A stretch of 58,667 nucleotides of DNA from Fidelibacterota bacterium (GCA_028718545.1 JAQULT010000004.1:1-58667), one strand, 5' to 3'; shown: positions 29,568 through 38,680, counted from the stretch's first letter. A program made the numbers and translations. The notes: a model not told the origin generated them from the letters alone.

Positions 29568-30062
29568 CTATTTTTCTCGTAAAGGGAAGATCATATGGAC
29601 CAGCATCAGGATCAGAAAGGTGTAAGCGCTTTCCGGAAGCGTATAGCGGTAAATAACGGTCAGCCAGTTAATAAAGCCGGCGTAATAGAGAAGATTATAA
29701 AAAAGATAATAGATAAAGATCATGCCAAAAAGACTCAGAAAGAAAAGAATATTCCGCAGACGGATGATCAACGGCAGAAGTTTCAGGAGAGTAAACAGGA
29801 GCAGGGTTTTGGCAAGCGCCGACAGTCCCCAGTACTGCAGTGTGGCAGGCAGTACAAGATCCTGAAGCAATCCAAAGAGAAATGCTGCAATAATGGCGAT
29901 CAGGGCACTTTCCTGCAGAGCAAGGACAATAAGGAATACCAGCAGGATATCGGGACGGATCCCGGCGATCCCGATAAAATCGTTGAACAATATTCCCAAA
30001 ACGAACAGCAGGCTGAGCAGCGGGTAGAGGATAAGCGAAGATTTTTTTTCGTTACTAATCAT
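29568..30062 (-). CDS. mreD: Rod shape-determining protein MreD
   Basis: A 164-residue, strongly hydrophobic protein with about five or six predicted membrane helices, the expected size and topology of MreD, which links MreB/MreC to the elongation machinery. Primary sequence is poorly conserved in this family, so the call rests on topology (motifs such as GLLQDLVLPATLQYWGLSAL, typical of the MreD central helices) and position. It overlaps the mreC end by 8 bases and is 15 bases before mrdA, the canonical mreBCD-mrdAB order. Confidence 0.93.
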   Translation of the reverse strand: MISNEKKSSLILYPLLSLLFVLGILFNDFIGIAGIRPDILLVFLIVLALQESALIAIIAAFLFGLLQDLVLPATLQYWGLSALAKTLLLFTLLKLLPLIIRLRNILFFLSLFGMIFIYYLFYNLLYYAGFINWLTVIYRYTLPESAYTFLILMLVHMIFPLREK

Positions 30063-30843
30063 GCGTTAATATAAATACTTCCCGCAGGTTTCTGAAAGGG
30101 ACAAAATATTCGCCTTCGATCAGGTAGGTAAAGCCGTTTTCCGAAGACGTTACCTTGCTGATCCGTCCGATTGGGATATTGGCCGGGTAAATATCCGAAA
30201 GTCCCGATGTCATTACCGTCCATCCTTCCCGCACTTCTACACTGGTGGGAATATCGTCGATCATAAAGGTGTTACCGTGATGCCATTTCAGGATGCCGTA
30301 AACGCGAACGGGGTTGATACAGATACTGAGCCGGGCTTCGGGTTCGAAGATCATCGCGGCCAGGCTGCTGCGCTTACCCGCCGAAATAACCCGGCCTACC
30401 AGTCCGTCCTTATCCACGATCACGGAATTTTCCCTTACATTGTCGTTTCTGCCCTTATTCAGTGTAATGATGTTGGTCCCGTCCTTATAACCCTTATAAA
30501 CGATAAGGGCGGGGAGGAGTTCATATTCGCTGGTATCGCGAAATCCCAGCATATCGCGCAGGCGCTGGTTTTCCATGATAAGGCTTTGGGCTTGCGATAA
30601 CTCCTGATTAAGCCGGAAAATATCCATGCGCAGCTGTTTGTTCTCATCAATGACCCGGCGTTTGTGTTCCCGTTCAAGCAATGGTTTTTTCATCACACTG
30701 CTAAAATCCTGCCAGCGGGTCTGCAGGACCAGAACAACGTGATTTTCCGTACGGGACAGGAGCAGAAGGGAGACACCCACAAAAATAACGGTCAATATCT
30801 CCAGGTGTTTGCGAATAATAAAATCATAGAGTTTGCTCAGCAT
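30055..30843 (-). CDS. mreC: Rod shape-determining protein MreC
   Basis: Periplasmic scaffold of the elongasome, anchored by one N-terminal helix (about 15-31, LTVIFVGVSLLLLSR). A coiled coil follows (about 60-95, rich in Arg, Gln and Leu heptads) and then the double beta-barrel domain. Typical pieces are GLVGRVISAGKRSSLAAMI, VRVYGILKWH and VMTSGLSDIYPANIPIGRI. The 262 residues are normal for MreC. It starts one base after the mreB stop and overlaps mreD by 8 bases. Confidence 0.96.
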   Translation of the reverse strand: MLSKLYDFIIRKHLEILTVIFVGVSLLLLSRTENHVVLVLQTRWQDFSSVMKKPLLEREHKRRVIDENKQLRMDIFRLNQELSQAQSLIMENQRLRDMLGFRDTSEYELLPALIVYKGYKDGTNIITLNKGRNDNVRENSVIVDKDGLVGRVISAGKRSSLAAMIFEPEARLSICINPVRVYGILKWHHGNTFMIDDIPTSVEVREGWTVMTSGLSDIYPANIPIGRISKVTSSENGFTYLIEGEYFVPFRNLREVFILTHD

Positions 30844-31851
30844 CTACAAAAGGATATCCATGTAATTTTCAAGATTCTCCAGGACTTTCCCGGTGCCTTT
30901 TGCCACCGAGAGCAGGGGTTCGTCCGCGATCACGACCGGCAGATTTGTCTCGCGGCGCACGCGCTCATCCAGTCCGTTCAGCAGGGAACCGCCGCCGGTC
31001 AGAATGATACCCCGGTCCATAATATCCGCCGACAATTCCGGCGGAGTGTGTTCCAGGGTGCGTTTAATGGCGGCGATCATCATTTCAATGGTCTTTTGCA
31101 GGCATTCGGAAACATCGTTGGCATCAACCTCCACGGTGCGCGGAATACCGGTCAGCAGATTACGGCCTTTGACCGCAATGATCTTTTCTTCCATGGGAAT
31201 GGCGGAACCTACCGCTTTTTTGATCTCTTCGGCGGTACGCTCACCGATCAACAGATTATGCTTTCCGCGAAAATAATGGACAATAGCGTTGTTCAGTTCG
31301 TCGCCGGCAACCCGGATGGATTCTTTTGCCACCACACCGTTCAGGGCAAGAACCGCGATCTCGGTAGTGCCGCCGCCAATATCCACGATCATGCTTCCGA
31401 TAGGCTTGCTGATATCAATGCCGATACCAATCGCCGCGGCGACCGGTTCTTCGATCAGATAGACCCGGCTGGCGTTCGCGCGTTCGGCGCTTTCCTGTAC
31501 GGCACGTTTTTCCACTTCCGTGATGCCGGAGGGAACACAGATCACGATCTTGGGCCGGGCAAAGCGCGAGAGCTGGATTTTTTTAATAAAACCCTGCAGC
31601 ATTCCGTCCGTCATTTCAAAATCTGCGATCACCCCGTCTTTCATCGGACGAATGGTCATAATATTGGGGTGGGTCCGGCCCATCATTTCGCGGGCTTCGT
31701 TACCGACTGCAATGATCTTGCCGGTTTTGGTCGATTTTGACACAATGGACGGTTCATTGATCACAATACCCTGTCCCCGCATAAAGATCAGGGTATTGGC
31801 CGTTCCAAGATCTATTGCTATATCACTGTTTAACCATTTGAACATGCTCAT
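30844..31851 (-). CDS. mreB: Actin-like cell-shape protein MreB
   Basis: Polymerises into membrane-associated filaments that orient the elongasome. The 335-residue product shows the actin-fold phosphate-1 loop IDLGTANTL, the connect/phosphate-2 motif VDIGGGTTEIAV, the EEPVAAAIGIG segment and the adenosine-binding ILTGGGSLLNG. Length is standard. GAGG lies 7 bases before the ATG. It heads the mreBCD-mrdA-rodA cluster, directly downstream of a tRNA-Thr gene whose promoter may also serve it. Its presence predicts a rod-shaped cell. Confidence 0.98.
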   Translation of the reverse strand: MSMFKWLNSDIAIDLGTANTLIFMRGQGIVINEPSIVSKSTKTGKIIAVGNEAREMMGRTHPNIMTIRPMKDGVIADFEMTDGMLQGFIKKIQLSRFARPKIVICVPSGITEVEKRAVQESAERANASRVYLIEEPVAAAIGIGIDISKPIGSMIVDIGGGTTEIAVLALNGVVAKESIRVAGDELNNAIVHYFRGKHNLLIGERTAEEIKKAVGSAIPMEEKIIAVKGRNLLTGIPRTVEVDANDVSECLQKTIEMMIAAIKRTLEHTPPELSADIMDRGIILTGGGSLLNGLDERVRRETNLPVVIADEPLLSVAKGTGKVLENLENYMDILL

Positions 31852-31873
31852 ATCGGATCCTCAATTTTAAACG

Positions 31874-31947
31874 AGCCACCTGCCGGATTCGAACCGGCGA
31901 CCTACGCTTTACGAAAGCGTCGCTGCTACCAGCTGAGCTAAGGTGGC
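31874..31947 (-). tRNA. tRNA-Thr (anticodon CGT)
   Basis: Cloverleaf on the minus strand. The acceptor GCCACCT pairs with AGGTGGC; the anticodon stem is ACGCT/AGCGT with loop TTCGTAA, giving anticodon CGT; the T arm is built on GCCGG-TTCGAAT-CCGGC. CCA is not encoded. It reads ACG codons. It lies 22 bases upstream of mreB. Confidence 0.96.
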
Positions 31948-31959
31948 TTTAAGCCTATT

Positions 31960-31965
31960 AATATA
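31960..31965 (-). promoter_or_regulatory. Candidate -10 element upstream of tRNA-Thr/mreB
   Basis: On the minus strand TATATT lies 12 bases before the tRNA 5' end, a plausible -10 box for the tRNA and possibly the mre cluster. No convincing -35 hexamer is seen 17 bases upstream, so this is tentative. Confidence 0.35.
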
Positions 31966-32004
31966 CTATCTTCCCGGAAAAAAACATAAAATTTCTAAAC
32001 TAAT

Positions 32005-33999
32005 TTATTCTTCAGGGCTTTTCAGCCATGCGCGGATCCGCAAATAAAGCGCTTCCGCAGTAAAGCCGTATTTGTCTGCGAGCACCTCATAGGGTGCCGA
32101 ATCACCGAAATGATCAAGGCCGAAACAGTACTGCGGATTTTTGCAGAGTGCCTGCCAGCCAAGGCTTTGTCCGGCTTCCACGCAGAAGACCGGGATATTC
32201 CCCGGCGGAATCAGCCGTTCGCGGTAATTGTTCTCCTGGCGCAGGAATTTCTCCAGGGACGGTACCGAAAGAACCCGTACCGCAAGACCGTCCGCTTCCA
32301 GTTTTTCTGCTACTTCCATACTGATGCCCAGCTCCGAGCCGGATGCGGCGATGATCAGTCCGGGTTTGCAGGGGCTGTCTTTTAAAATATAGGCACCCCG
32401 GTTAAAATCCGGATCCGCCTTTTCGTCCGGATGCAGGTCTTTGCACTTTTGACGGGTCAGTACCAGTGCGCTGGGACCTTCTTTATAACGCAGTGCGGCC
32501 AGCCAGGCCTGTGCGGTTTCCGTTTCGTCCGCCGGCCGCAGGACCTGCAGGCGGGGGATCAGGCGCAGGGACATCAGTTGTTCCACAGGCTGATGGGTGG
32601 GACCGTCTTCGCCGACGAAAATGCTGTCGTGCGTAAAGACAAAGATCACCTGCTGTTTCATAATGGCCGCCAGCCGCAAAGAGGAACGCATATAGTCCGA
32701 AAAGACCAAAAAGGTGCCGCCGTACGGAATCAGTCCGCTTCCGTACAGCGCCATGCCGTTCATGATGGCACCCATTGCGAATTCACGGATCCCGTAAAAG
32801 ATGTTCCTGCCCGAAAAATGACCGCGTTCTATGCGTCCGCCTTCTTTGATCATGGTCAAATTGGAGGCGGCCAGGTCCGCGGAACCGCCGATCAGTCCGG
32901 AAACCTGTCTCGCCAGTTCCTGCAGGAGGTAGCCGGAATGCGCCCGTGTGGAATTGGCTTTCCCGGAACGGTACTGCAACAATTTTTCTTCAAGGCCGGC
33001 CGGCAGTTCTTTTTCGGTCTGCCGCCGGTATGCTTCATAAGCCGCAGTATCCTTTTTCTTCCAGTTCGAAAAGTCCTTCTGCCACTTAAGATATACTTTT
33101 TTCATTTTTTTCACGTACGCCGAAAATTCATTCCGGACCGCATCCGGAATATAAAAGGACTCCGTTTCGGGGAAACCCAGCGCCCGTTTTGTCGCCTGCA
33201 ATTCCTCTGCGCCGAGCGGGGCGCCGTGTACTGCGGGACTATCCTGTTTGTTCGGACTTCCGTATCCGATATGGGTCTTTGCGATGATCATGCTGGGGCG
33301 GTTCTTCTCTTTTTGAGCGCTACGGATCGCCTGTTCGATCTGCCGCTGATCGTGTCCGTCGATACCGATCACCTGCCACCCGTAAGCCCGGTAGCGCATT
33401 CCAACGTCTTCGCTGAAAGTCATATCCGTATTCCCGTCAATGGTAATACGGTTACTGTCATAGAAACAGATCAGTTTTCCCAGCCCCAGATGTCCGGCCA
33501 GAGAGGAAGCTTCGTGACTGACACCTTCCATCAGATCGCCGTCCGTGCAAAAGCAATAGACATAATGCTCCCCGAAGAGGGCGTGCTTTTTATTGTTCCA
33601 TTGTTCCGCGCTGATGCGGGCCGCGATGGCCATACCAACCGCATTGCCCAAACCCTGTCCCAGGGGTCCGGTCGTAGTCTCAACGCCGGGAATCTCACAC
33701 TCGGGATGCCCGGGAGTTCTGGATCCCCACTGACGGAAGGCTTTCAATTCATCGAGCGGCATATTGTAACCGGCCAGATGCAGCAATCCGTACAGCAGTG
33801 CGGAGCCATGTCCGCCGGATAAAACAAAACGGTCGCGCCCCGGCCAATCGGGATCTTCGGGATTATAGAGCATAAAGCGGGTCCAGAGTACCGCCGCGCA
33901 ATCCGCCATTCCCATAGGAAGTCCGGGATGCCCGGAATTGGCTTTTTCCACCATATCCGCCGCCAGCAGGCGCAGGGTATCAGCTGTTTGTTTTAGCAT
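32005..33999 (-). CDS. tkt: Transketolase
   Basis: Thiamine-diphosphate enzyme of the non-oxidative pentose phosphate pathway, transferring two-carbon units between sugar phosphates. The 664 residues show [12 protein letters not shown], the TPP/Mg motif with TDGDLMEG followed by the distal [24 protein letters not shown], the pyrimidine-domain [11 protein letters not shown] and a C-terminal [14 protein letters not shown]. An ATG also exists at 34020, but a good GGAG lies 8 bases before the ATG at 33999, the start of the conserved [15 protein letters not shown]. It stands alone, flanked by the tRNA-Thr gene and a divergent plus-strand gene. Confidence 0.96.
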   Translation of the reverse strand: MLKQTADTLRLLAADMVEKANSGHPGLPMGMADCAAVLWTRFMLYNPEDPDWPGRDRFVLSGGHGSALLYGLLHLAGYNMPLDELKAFRQWGSRTPGHPECEIPGVETTTGPLGQGLGNAVGMAIAARISAEQWNNKKHALFGEHYVYCFCTDGDLMEGVSHEASSLAGHLGLGKLICFYDSNRITIDGNTDMTFSEDVGMRYRAYGWQVIGIDGHDQRQIEQAIRSAQKEKNRPSMIIAKTHIGYGSPNKQDSPAVHGAPLGAEELQATKRALGFPETESFYIPDAVRNEFSAYVKKMKKVYLKWQKDFSNWKKKDTAAYEAYRRQTEKELPAGLEEKLLQYRSGKANSTRAHSGYLLQELARQVSGLIGGSADLAASNLTMIKEGGRIERGHFSGRNIFYGIREFAMGAIMNGMALYGSGLIPYGGTFLVFSDYMRSSLRLAAIMKQQVIFVFTHDSIFVGEDGPTHQPVEQLMSLRLIPRLQVLRPADETETAQAWLAALRYKEGPSALVLTRQKCKDLHPDEKADPDFNRGAYILKDSPCKPGLIIAASGSELGISMEVAEKLEADGLAVRVLSVPSLEKFLRQENNYRERLIPPGNIPVFCVEAGQSLGWQALCKNPQYCFGLDHFGDSAPYEVLADKYGFTAEALYLRIRAWLKSPEE

Positions 34000-34087
34000 G
34001 ATCGTTACTCCGTTTTTCATTTGTCTAATTTATGACCATTCCTGCTTTTTTAAAACACCTTTTCAGCCGGAGAGGGAAATTAAAGCC

Positions 34088-34116
34088 TTGATATCTTTGC
34101 GTACCCGGGATAAATT
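34088..34116 (+). promoter_or_regulatory. Predicted sigma70-type promoter of the plus-strand sorting-domain gene
   Basis: TTGATA and TAAATT are separated by 17 bases, 20 bases before the start codon at 34137. It is the only promoter candidate for the only plus-strand gene. Confidence is limited by the imperfect -10. Confidence 0.45.
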
Positions 34117-34136
34117 ATCGGGTTAAAAGGTGTTCA

Positions 34137-34808
34137 ATGTACAAAGATACTGTTGTATTCCGACTGCCGTTCCTGATGCTCGCCGCAGCGTCCCTCTTGT
34201 TTTCGGCAGTGGAATTTCTCGGTATGTCGGCGATCCGGAACGGCGATCATGTGCAACTCAACTGGGCAACGGCCAGCGAAACGGAAAACCAGGGGTTCAT
34301 TCTTGAACGGAAGTGCGACTCCCTTGCCGCATGGGGTCCTTTAAGCGATTATCTGCATAATGATGCCTTGCGCGGGCAGGGCACAGTGAGTTACCGGACA
34401 GATTACAGCTATACCGATTCCACGGTTTCTCCCGGCGAATACTATTATTACCGGCTTTCCGGCATCGATAATGCAAACAATATCGGAATCCTTGACAGTG
34501 CCGTCATCTTTCTTTCCGCTACGTCCGTCAAAAGGCCGCTGCCGGTAACTTTTGAATTGACGGCTTTTCCCAATCCCTTCAATCCCCGGATCAACTTTGC
34601 ATTTTCGGTAGCCCCCGGAGAAATCCCGGAAATGGAGATCTATGACCTGCTGGGAAATAAGGTCTGCATGCTGCCGGCGGATAAACCGCTGACAGGCCGG
34701 ATCACAATGCGCTGGGATGCCGCAGGAGCCGGAGCCGGCGTTTATCTTGCTGTCCTGAAGATCAATGGGATCCCCCGAAGCAGCCGGAAATTGCTTTTAT
34801 TAAAATAA
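34137..34808 (+). CDS. Small secreted protein with type IX (YPNPFNP-type) sorting domain
   Basis: A 223-residue exported protein and the only gene on the plus strand. The N-terminus is a hydrophobic signal segment (LPFLMLAAASLLFSAVEF). Residues about 30-125 form one FN3-like domain with the LNWATASETENQGFILERK motif common in type IX cargo, ending in YYYRLSGIDN. The last ~80 residues are a sorting domain: FPNPFNPRINFAF, MEIYDLLGNKV, then a terminal KLLLLK. Apart from these two modules there is no functional domain, so it is either a minimal surface protein or an adaptor. AAGG is 7-8 bases before the ATG. The function is unknown. Confidence 0.8.
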   Translation: MYKDTVVFRLPFLMLAAASLLFSAVEFLGMSAIRNGDHVQLNWATASETENQGFILERKCDSLAAWGPLSDYLHNDALRGQGTVSYRTDYSYTDSTVSPGEYYYYRLSGIDNANNIGILDSAVIFLSATSVKRPLPVTFELTAFPNPFNPRINFAFSVAPGEIPEMEIYDLLGNKVCMLPADKPLTGRITMRWDAAGAGAGVYLAVLKINGIPRSSRKLLLLK

Positions 34809-34888
34809 AACGCCAGATCCATATAAAGAAGATCCGCACCCATAAGAAACGGCATGTGACGCATTTGGATATTTCGGAATGTTTTTTT

Positions 34889-34966
34889 TGGTGGGCGCTG
34901 AGGGACTCGAACCCCCGACCCCCTGCTTGTAAGGCAGGTGCTCTAAACCAGCTGAGCTAAGCGCCC
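34889..34966 (-). tRNA. tRNA-Val (anticodon TAC), CCA encoded
   Basis: Minus-strand cloverleaf with acceptor GGGCGCT/AGCGCCC, D arm GCTCAGCTGGTTTAGAGC, anticodon stem CCTGC/GCAGG with loop CTTACAA (anticodon TAC) and T arm around GGTTCGAGTCC. Discriminator A is followed directly by CCA (34889-34891). A strong promoter lies just upstream. Confidence 0.97.
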
Positions 34967-34984
34967 CGGAATTTCAAGCGGGAT

Positions 34985-35013
34985 ATTATAAAACGAAAGC
35001 CGTTGTTTTGCAA
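34985..35013 (-). promoter_or_regulatory. Sigma70-type promoter of tRNA-Val
   Basis: On the minus strand TTGCAA and a perfect TATAAT are 17 bases apart, with the -10 box ending 18 bases before the mature tRNA 5' end. This is the E. coli-like consensus and not the TTTG/TAnnTTTG pattern of Bacteroidota. Confidence 0.7.
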
Positions 35014-35085
35014 GCACTAAAATGCTGATGAAAACATTTACGAAGCGGATACACGGTTTGCGGCACTCCGCATAAGGATCTCTTC

Positions 35086-38000
35086 TTATTTCAAAAAGGC
35101 CATTTTTCCGGCTTGTGTGCGGCCGTTCTGGTTCAGGGAATAAAGATAGATACCGCTGGAATAGATGCTCATATCGATATGCACTTCGTTTTTTCCCGGC
35201 TGCGGTTCAAGAATGGTTTTTCGCAGAATCTGCCTTCCGTTCAGATTAAAGATCCGTAATTCCACGGGATCCTGCCGGGATACGCGATAACTTATGCTTG
35301 TCAGCGGATTAAAGGGATTGGGATAATTTCCGATGAGCTGAATATCAAAATCCGGGAGATCCGTTTCCGCCAATGCCGAGTAGATCAGGCTGACGGCGCC
35401 GCTGCGCTGCGTGTTTCCGCGGTGCATGGGCCAGGCGATTTCGCCGGCACTGCCTTTCAGATCGATCACCGTGATTCCCGGGTAGATTCCGCTGATCATT
35501 TCATTATCCCCATCATTGTCGATATCCGTAATTGCAAGGCCGGATTTCGAAAGATAGCGCGTATTGACGGGAAATCCCGGGAGCTGTTGTGCCCGGGTAT
35601 CATAAGCCCGGATGCGGCCATCATTCCCGATGATGAGGATGTGCCGAGCGCCGCTGTTTTCCGTTCCCACGTCCGCAACAGCCAAGGAATGGTATACCGG
35701 GCTGATCTGGATCGGCCAACCGGGTGCTGTCAGTCCATTCATTACATCCAGCAAATAAAGATTGCCTGAGGTTGTTCCGTAGGCAGCATAGAGTTTTTGG
35801 TCTTGCGTAAATATTGCCGGAGACGCTTTAATGCCACCGATACCGTCGATCCTAAAGCGCAATGTTGCATCCGTATCATAGGCATACATATCTCCCAGAT
35901 CATTTGCCACAAGAATGACCGCATTTCCGTTGCTGTTAAAGACGACCTGCGGTTCGCTGTCGATGCCGCCGGAAGTGGTTTGCGGCCAACCGGACAGGCT
36001 GTTGCCGTCCGCATCAATAATATCCAGTGTCCCGCCCAGTCCGCCGAAAACGATCTCGTCCCGGCCGTCGGTGTTCAGATCCGCCAGGGCAACGCCGCTG
36101 CGGATATTCTGTCCGCAGGCGCGCGGAAAGCCGGCAACATCCGTGCTGTCATGGTTCAATACATAGATCTTTTTATCGTAGGCGCCGAAAACGATCTCCG
36201 GCTCGGGATCTGCATCCAGGTTCCCGACAGCGGGAGTTGCAGTAACAAAACCGCCGACATTCCGTTTCCACACAAGCGCGCCGTTGAAATTATAGACGCG
36301 TATCTGCTTGTCGAACAAGGTGCAGATGATCTCCGGATCTCCGTTGCCGTTCAAATCTGCAAGTGCCAGGCCGCCGACAGTACTGCCGGTCTGAACGGGG
36401 AAGCCGTCCCGCACGTTTCCGTTATGGTCCAATACATAGATATTGCCGCTTTTATCGGCAAAAATGATATCTTTTTTCCCATCGCCCTCAAAATCGGCAA
36501 ACAGCGGGGAAATCTCAACGGAGTTCCCTGTTATGAAGGGGAATCCCTGTTGATCCAGACTAACCGGAATGGTAAAGGAAAGGCTTTTACGATAAAGTTT
36601 TTCACTGCTCTCGTTCGCCTTTAACTGTAATTCGAAAGTGTATTCCCCTGTCAGCAACTGCGGTGAAAATTCGACCAGAAAACCGTCGTCGCTGTTATAG
36701 GAACCCGTATCCTGGGGAATGTTGTTCCAGGTACCGACGCTGTCGATAATGCTGATTCCGGAATGTGCCGTGCGTAACACGGCATTGGGAGCGGCCGCTT
36801 CCATCCAGCCGGCTGCGTTCTGCAGTTTTACATGGAAACGGTAGCGCTCGCCCGGGTTCAGCACCGTATCCGCGTCGCCTGTTTCGATGTTACCGATATA
36901 ATCCGAATAGGACAGTGAAGGCCACTGATCATAAACCAGCGATTTCAGGATATTGACACGGCCGCTGCCCAGTTGGCCGGCGTAGGAGGGATTGATATCG
37001 TCGATGGAGTCCGCATGTTCCAGCAGGCGTGCCGTGAGCCATTCGTTGGAACTGTCGGGATAAACCGATTTAATCAGTGCCAGGCAGGATGCGACCAGCG
37101 GCGAAGCCATCGAGGTCCCCATCAGGCTGGCATAGGGTGACAGTTTTGTCAAGTAGGTACTGTACATATTTTCGCCGGGTGCGGCGATATCCACGCCGTA
37201 AAAATTGTTCGCCGGATCCGCGGCACCGTAATTCGCCCAGGAAAACCTGTCCTGTGAACTGACCGCTGTCACGGAAATTACGTGATTATATCCGGAAGGA
37301 TAATGGTATTCGTCGCTGGGATTCCCTTCGTCGTCCCCATTGCCGGCGGCCGCGACGATCAGGGCTCCGTAGGTATTGTAAACCGTATTGATGATCCCCT
37401 GGGCATAAGAACTGTATCCGGGTCCGCCCCAGCTGCAGTTAATGATATCCGCTCCGGCGCGGGCCGCGTGCAGAATGCCGTCCCAGCCGGTACTGATATT
37501 GTTTGTATCGTCATCCCCCGTAGCTTTTATCGGCATAATGCTCACACGCGAAGCGACGGAAGCCACACCGATACCGTTATTGCTTACCGCCCCGACCAGT
37601 CCGCTTACGTGGGTTCCGTGACTATTGTTCACCGGCATAGGATTGTTGTCATCATCACTGTTTCCATCGTTAGCGTCGGTATCCCAGCCGATTATATTGT
37701 CGACCGCGCCGTCCCCGTCATTATCGGCTCCATCCGAAAGCGCTGCGATCACATCGCGCAGATTCGTTTTCCCGTCCCCGTTATAATCTTCCGCAAATCC
37801 CAGTGCCTCTTCCGCCGTTGCCCAGCCGTCGCCGGAGGTGTCGATCAGGGCAAGGTATCCGTCGGGGATTTCGTCCTGGTTGATCCATATATTCTGCCAG
37901 AGATCCGGATGCGTATACTCCACACCGTCATCGACAACGGCGACGACGATGCGCCTGCTGCCGGGCATTTCGCCGCTTGCAGTATCCCAGAGATCCCAGG

Positions 38001-38442
38001 CTTCCAGGGCCTGGGTCTTGCGCAGGAACCACTGGTATTCAAAGCCGGGATCGTCCGGAAAGGCAAACTTGCGCATTATGGGTTCGAGTTCGGCATGGGC
38101 AAGGGAGGGTACTGAACGTTTGAATTCCTCTGCCATCTGCGGGGACGCCGGTTTATCCGGCGAAAGAACCAGCCGGTAGATGCGGTTCAAGTACAGGTCC
38201 CCGTCATGTTCGTCGGGACGGGCATCGGAGATCCAGGGTTCCAGTCGAACGGCATTGAACTTCAGGATCAGTTTATTCAGCTCCGGGTCCGGGGTTTGCA
38301 TGCTTGCGCATTCTTCGGCCGTAAATGGTTCCCGTTCCGGCGGCAGGGAAAACAGAATATGGTTTTCATGGTAAGCAGCCGCTGCGGAGAGCAGACGGCC
38401 GGCCAGCAGCAAAAATAATAAAGCGTATACATGTCGTTTCAT
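35086..38442 (-). CDS. Secreted subtilisin-like (S8) peptidase with propeller and type IX sorting domain
   Basis: A 1,118-residue surface serine peptidase. It has a signal peptide (about 1-22), a propeptide-like region to about 150, then an S8 domain with catalytic Asp171 (VVDDGVEYTHPDL), His275 (NSHGTHVSG), oxyanion Asn368 (AAAGNG) and Ser444 (GTSMASP). Asp and His are 104 residues apart, against about 32 in subtilisin, because of an acidic insert (201-267) holding DTSGDGWAT, DYNGDGKTN and DNDGDGAVD loops that resemble calcium-binding dockerin/EF-hand loops. Then follow a beta region, FG-GAP-type repeats (FADFEGDGKKDI, ALADLNGNGDPEI, ALADLNTDGRDEI) forming a beta-propeller, and the sorting domain (NYPNPFNPLTS to MAFLK). 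The frame is open upstream to 38565, but the signal peptide and a GGGA ribosome site fix the ATG at 38442. It has its own promoter. Confidence 0.9.
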   Translation of the reverse strand: MKRHVYALLFLLLAGRLLSAAAAYHENHILFSLPPEREPFTAEECASMQTPDPELNKLILKFNAVRLEPWISDARPDEHDGDLYLNRIYRLVLSPDKPASPQMAEEFKRSVPSLAHAELEPIMRKFAFPDDPGFEYQWFLRKTQALEAWDLWDTASGEMPGSRRIVVAVVDDGVEYTHPDLWQNIWINQDEIPDGYLALIDTSGDGWATAEEALGFAEDYNGDGKTNLRDVIAALSDGADNDGDGAVDNIIGWDTDANDGNSDDDNNPMPVNNSHGTHVSGLVGAVSNNGIGVASVASRVSIMPIKATGDDDTNNISTGWDGILHAARAGADIINCSWGGPGYSSYAQGIINTVYNTYGALIVAAAGNGDDEGNPSDEYHYPSGYNHVISVTAVSSQDRFSWANYGAADPANNFYGVDIAAPGENMYSTYLTKLSPYASLMGTSMASPLVASCLALIKSVYPDSSNEWLTARLLEHADSIDDINPSYAGQLGSGRVNILKSLVYDQWPSLSYSDYIGNIETGDADTVLNPGERYRFHVKLQNAAGWMEAAAPNAVLRTAHSGISIIDSVGTWNNIPQDTGSYNSDDGFLVEFSPQLLTGEYTFELQLKANESSEKLYRKSLSFTIPVSLDQQGFPFITGNSVEISPLFADFEGDGKKDIIFADKSGNIYVLDHNGNVRDGFPVQTGSTVGGLALADLNGNGDPEIICTLFDKQIRVYNFNGALVWKRNVGGFVTATPAVGNLDADPEPEIVFGAYDKKIYVLNHDSTDVAGFPRACGQNIRSGVALADLNTDGRDEIVFGGLGGTLDIIDADGNSLSGWPQTTSGGIDSEPQVVFNSNGNAVILVANDLGDMYAYDTDATLRFRIDGIGGIKASPAIFTQDQKLYAAYGTTSGNLYLLDVMNGLTAPGWPIQISPVYHSLAVADVGTENSGARHILIIGNDGRIRAYDTRAQQLPGFPVNTRYLSKSGLAITDIDNDGDNEMISGIYPGITVIDLKGSAGEIAWPMHRGNTQRSGAVSLIYSALAETDLPDFDIQLIGNYPNPFNPLTSISYRVSRQDPVELRIFNLNGRQILRKTILEPQPGKNEVHIDMSIYSSGIYLYSLNQNGRTQAGKMAFLK

Positions 38443-38462
38443 GGCATTCCCGTTTTTAGGTA

Positions 38463-38485
38463 TAAAGGATATTAATTTTCCTTTA
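38463..38485. promoter_or_regulatory. Inverted repeat over the promoter of the S8 peptidase gene
   Basis: TAAAGGA and TCCTTTA, perfect 7-base arms around 9 bases, lie 21-43 bases before the start codon and cover the predicted -10 box and most of the spacer. This is the usual layout of a repressor operator. The binding protein is unknown, and an RNA hairpin is the alternative. Confidence 0.4.
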
Positions 38486-38494
38486 CGAATCCAA
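38466..38494 (-). promoter_or_regulatory. Predicted promoter of the S8 peptidase gene
   Basis: On the minus strand TTGGAT and TATCCT are separated by 17 bases, 23 bases upstream of the start codon. The hexamers match consensus only in part, but a promoter is needed here because a terminator lies just upstream. Confidence 0.4.
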
Positions 38495-38650
38495 GTTAAA
38501 ACAGCCCGGTATCGATGGATTAGTCCCGGACAGGATCCGCATTCCGGGAAGGAGCCGGGATCCATCAGTGGAACTGTGTTCTTTATATTCTTGATGCTTT
38601 CGTATGTTTCTTGATCATTGATCTTTTCCGAATAATGTCTCCCATAAAAA

Positions 38651-38680
38651 AACCCTCCGTCTCGGGAGGGTTTTTTTTAT
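38651..38680 (-). terminator. Strong intrinsic terminator ending the Lrp-headed surface operon
   Basis: CCCTCC pairs with GGAGGG across a 6-base loop, with A/T extensions and T runs on both sides (bidirectional form). It follows the stop codon of the jelly-roll cargo gene by about 20 bases. Confidence 0.9.

Noticed and set aside
34809..34888. Terminator after the plus-strand sorting-domain gene
   Set aside because: I found no stable hairpin followed by a T run on the plus strand; the T run at 34882-34889 has no stem before it.
38443..38565. 41-residue upstream extension of the S8 peptidase
   Set aside because: It would bury the signal peptide, overlaps the predicted promoter and lacks homology.
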